Source: Adenophora triphylla var. japonica (Eukaryota > Streptophyta > Magnoliopsida > Asterales > Campanulaceae). From it: a stretch of DNA of 64,000 nucleotides. The position numbers and the translations under genes were made by a program. This document shows positions 62,528-64,000 of this stretch, one piece after another. Where the stretch lies: the NCBI GenBank assembly GCA_022495995.1, contig JAFEMH010005376.1, positions 62,001 to 126,000 of the forward strand, given 5' to 3'. A model generated the notes under the pieces. The model searched no databases, was not told the origin of the DNA, and saw only the letters and a program-made list of their open reading frames with translations. How positions within the stretch are numbered: the stretch's first letter is position 1; each line of letters begins with the position of its first letter.

Positions 62528-64000
62528 TGTGATAGCATCACACTTAGCCAAGTCAAAAGGTTGACTTAATTATGTTTTGTTACTTTCTTTGTATTTAAAA
62601 TTATGTAAATATTTTATATTTGATTTTTATTATTACTAACCTATTAACCGAAAATCTGTTATGTGTTTAGTATTGTTTTGGTTATTTTCTAGGACTCTCA
62701 CATTGGATAAATGAAGGCTCCAAAGATAAGAAGACTGAAGATATGTGATCAAGCTCTTCTCCAATATTTATCCTTACCCGTTAGCTTAGAAGTCCTTGGT
62801 TATAAATACAAGACCCAAGGCTGATAACAATATACGATTTTACATACCCCGAAAGGCTGAAGATATATAGACTTTAAAGGAGTGTTTTTGTGAGAGTGTT
62901 CTTTGTTGATTTTGTTATTCTCTTAGTTAAGTTTTGTAATCGGTTCACAAGTGTTTTAATAAGAGAATTTTATTGTCTACAGCATATTGCTGTAGATAAG
63001 TGTTTAAATCCTTGTTTGTTTCTGCTTCTTTTTATTATTATTCCGCTGCTTTTTACTGTTGTGCTAGTACTGGTGCGATAGCATCAGGACTCACATCAGT
63101 CTTCTGTGTCTTCCTAGCCGCTCCATTTCTTTCAATTGGTATCAGAGCTTACACTCGACTTCACTGAGTGAGATCCAAGGAAGAGTGGTCATTATGGAAG
63201 GACACTTGAGTCAATACCGTCCCCCGGTTTTAGATGGAACTAACTATCCCATCTGGAAAGCTAAGATGCGTCTCTTCATCAAAGCAATTGATGAACGAGC
63301 ATGGCTTAGCATTATTATTCCATGGTCCCCTCCTAAGGTTGAAATGAAAAATAAAGAAGAAGAGGGTGAAACCTCCGAAAAGGTGTATAAAATTAAACCT
63401 GAGGAAGAATGGACCACTGATGAGGTCACTAGTGCTAACTACAATTCCAAGGCTCTTGGTGCTATTTCAAGTCATGTGGATGAACACATGTTTAGACTTG
63501 TTTTAAATCAAAATATAGCAAAGAAAGCCTGGGATATATTGCAAGCTCACTGTGAGGGTGATGATAGTGTCAAAGCCACTAGGTTGAGAATTCTCATGAC
63601 CAAGTTCGAAAACTTGAGGATGAATGAGTCTGAGGATATAAAAAGCTATTCTGCTAGAATAAGAGAAATTTCAAATGAATGTCTCTCACTAGGTGAGCCT
63701 ATTTCTAATGCTAGATTAGTTTGCAAAATGTTAAGAACTGTCACAGATAAGTTCAACATTAAAATAGCTGCTATTGAAGAAGCAAATGATACTGCAACCA
63801 TGGCTTTAGAAACTCTTGTGGGTAAGCTAACCATGTTTGAATTGAACATTTCTATTCAGCAACAACATAAAGCTGAAAGTGTTGCTCTTGCTTCTTCTCT
63901 TTCTAAAGCATCCTCAATTCCAAAAGAAATTGAGGAAATCTCAAATGAAATTGATATCTCAAATTTGGAAACTGAAGATGTTGCTCTTTTGACTAAAAAA
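62528..64000 (+). mobile_element. Copia-3, 5' LTR and gag, runs off the window
   Basis: The 5' LTR spans 62528 (TGTGATAGCATCACAC) to 63134 (TTTCTTTCA). The primer site TGGTATCAGAGC is at 63137-63148. Gag follows. The candidate target duplication is GAAAG before 62528. Confidence 0.9.
63194..64000 (+). CDS. Copia-3 Gag N-terminus, partial
   Basis: An uninterrupted 269-codon frame from MEGHLSQYRPPVLDGTNYPI to the window edge. It has the PVLDGTNYPIWKAKM Gag start, SHVDEHMFRLVLNQNIAKKA, WDILQAHCEGDDSVKATRL and a charged C-terminal part, as in UBN2-type Copia Gag. It packages element RNA in virus-like particles. It is intact as far as seen, starting 45 bp after the primer site. Confidence 0.92.
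   Translation, partial: MEGHLSQYRPPVLDGTNYPIWKAKMRLFIKAIDERAWLSIIIPWSPPKVEMKNKEEEGETSEKVYKIKPEEEWTTDEVTSANYNSKALGAISSHVDEHMFRLVLNQNIAKKAWDILQAHCEGDDSVKATRLRILMTKFENLRMNESEDIKSYSARIREISNECLSLGEPISNARLVCKMLRTVTDKFNIKIAAIEEANDTATMALETLVGKLTMFELNISIQQQHKAESVALASSLSKASSIPKEIEEISNEIDISNLETEDVALLTKK

Overview
The window is nuclear DNA of a flowering plant, probably a dicot; I cannot place it more precisely. Evidence: plant Copia retrotransposons with tRNA-Met primer sites, CACTA elements with 3-bp target duplications, Helitrons, about a dozen Stowaway-type MITEs ending in CTCCCTCCGTCCC, and intron-bearing fragments of plant genes. It is an intergenic, transposon-dense region. Almost every protein-coding stretch is a transposon protein or a broken or captured gene piece. 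No rRNA, tRNA or CRISPR was seen.

Left part (1-14.9 kb): the 3' end of a Copia element, a 276-bp mini-Helitron, a decayed Helitron helicase, a broken two-exon gene with an intron full of palindromes, and a 4.6-kb Helitron (about 6526-11121). That Helitron carries exons of a DHHC palmitoyltransferase, a DDX6/RH8-type DEAD-box helicase and a probable Nup107, and is itself interrupted by a MITE and a short LTR element. Next comes kinase cluster 1 (12.1-14.6 kb): a truncated kinase, a 324-aa complete kinase and a truncated pseudokinase.

Middle part (14.9-38.6 kb): a nested stack resolved by target-site duplications. A Copia element (TSD GAAAG) is split by CACTA-1 (TSD TCG) and by a solo LTR (TSD ACTTA). 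The solo LTR is split by CACTA-2 (TSD AAG). CACTA-2 is split by a second Copia (TSD CATCT) eight codons into its transposase and by a 1.67-kb foldback element (TSD TTA) made of homopolymer and C/G-rich arrays. CACTA-1 carries introns and exons of the 20S proteasome gene PAG1.

Right part (38.6-64 kb): more Helitron ends, a Mutator-like MITE, a minisatellite, a LINE remnant, two exons of SPO11-1, an inverted copy of the palmitoyltransferase/DEAD-box capture, and kinase cluster 2 (51.5-53.8 kb), a direct duplicate of cluster 1. Then come a truncated Copia, CACTA-3 (57.3-61.3 kb) inserted in a MITE and holding a 1.06-kb ACT/ACC trinucleotide array, the first exon of a chloroplast processing (signal) peptidase, and the 5' LTR and gag of another Copia running off the right edge.

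The only candidates for functional host genes are the 13-kb kinase (12756-13730) and possibly the spliced pseudokinase at 52.4-53.8 kb. Both clusters place a canonical kinase domain directly before a pseudokinase domain, which suggests an ancestral tandem kinase-pseudokinase gene.
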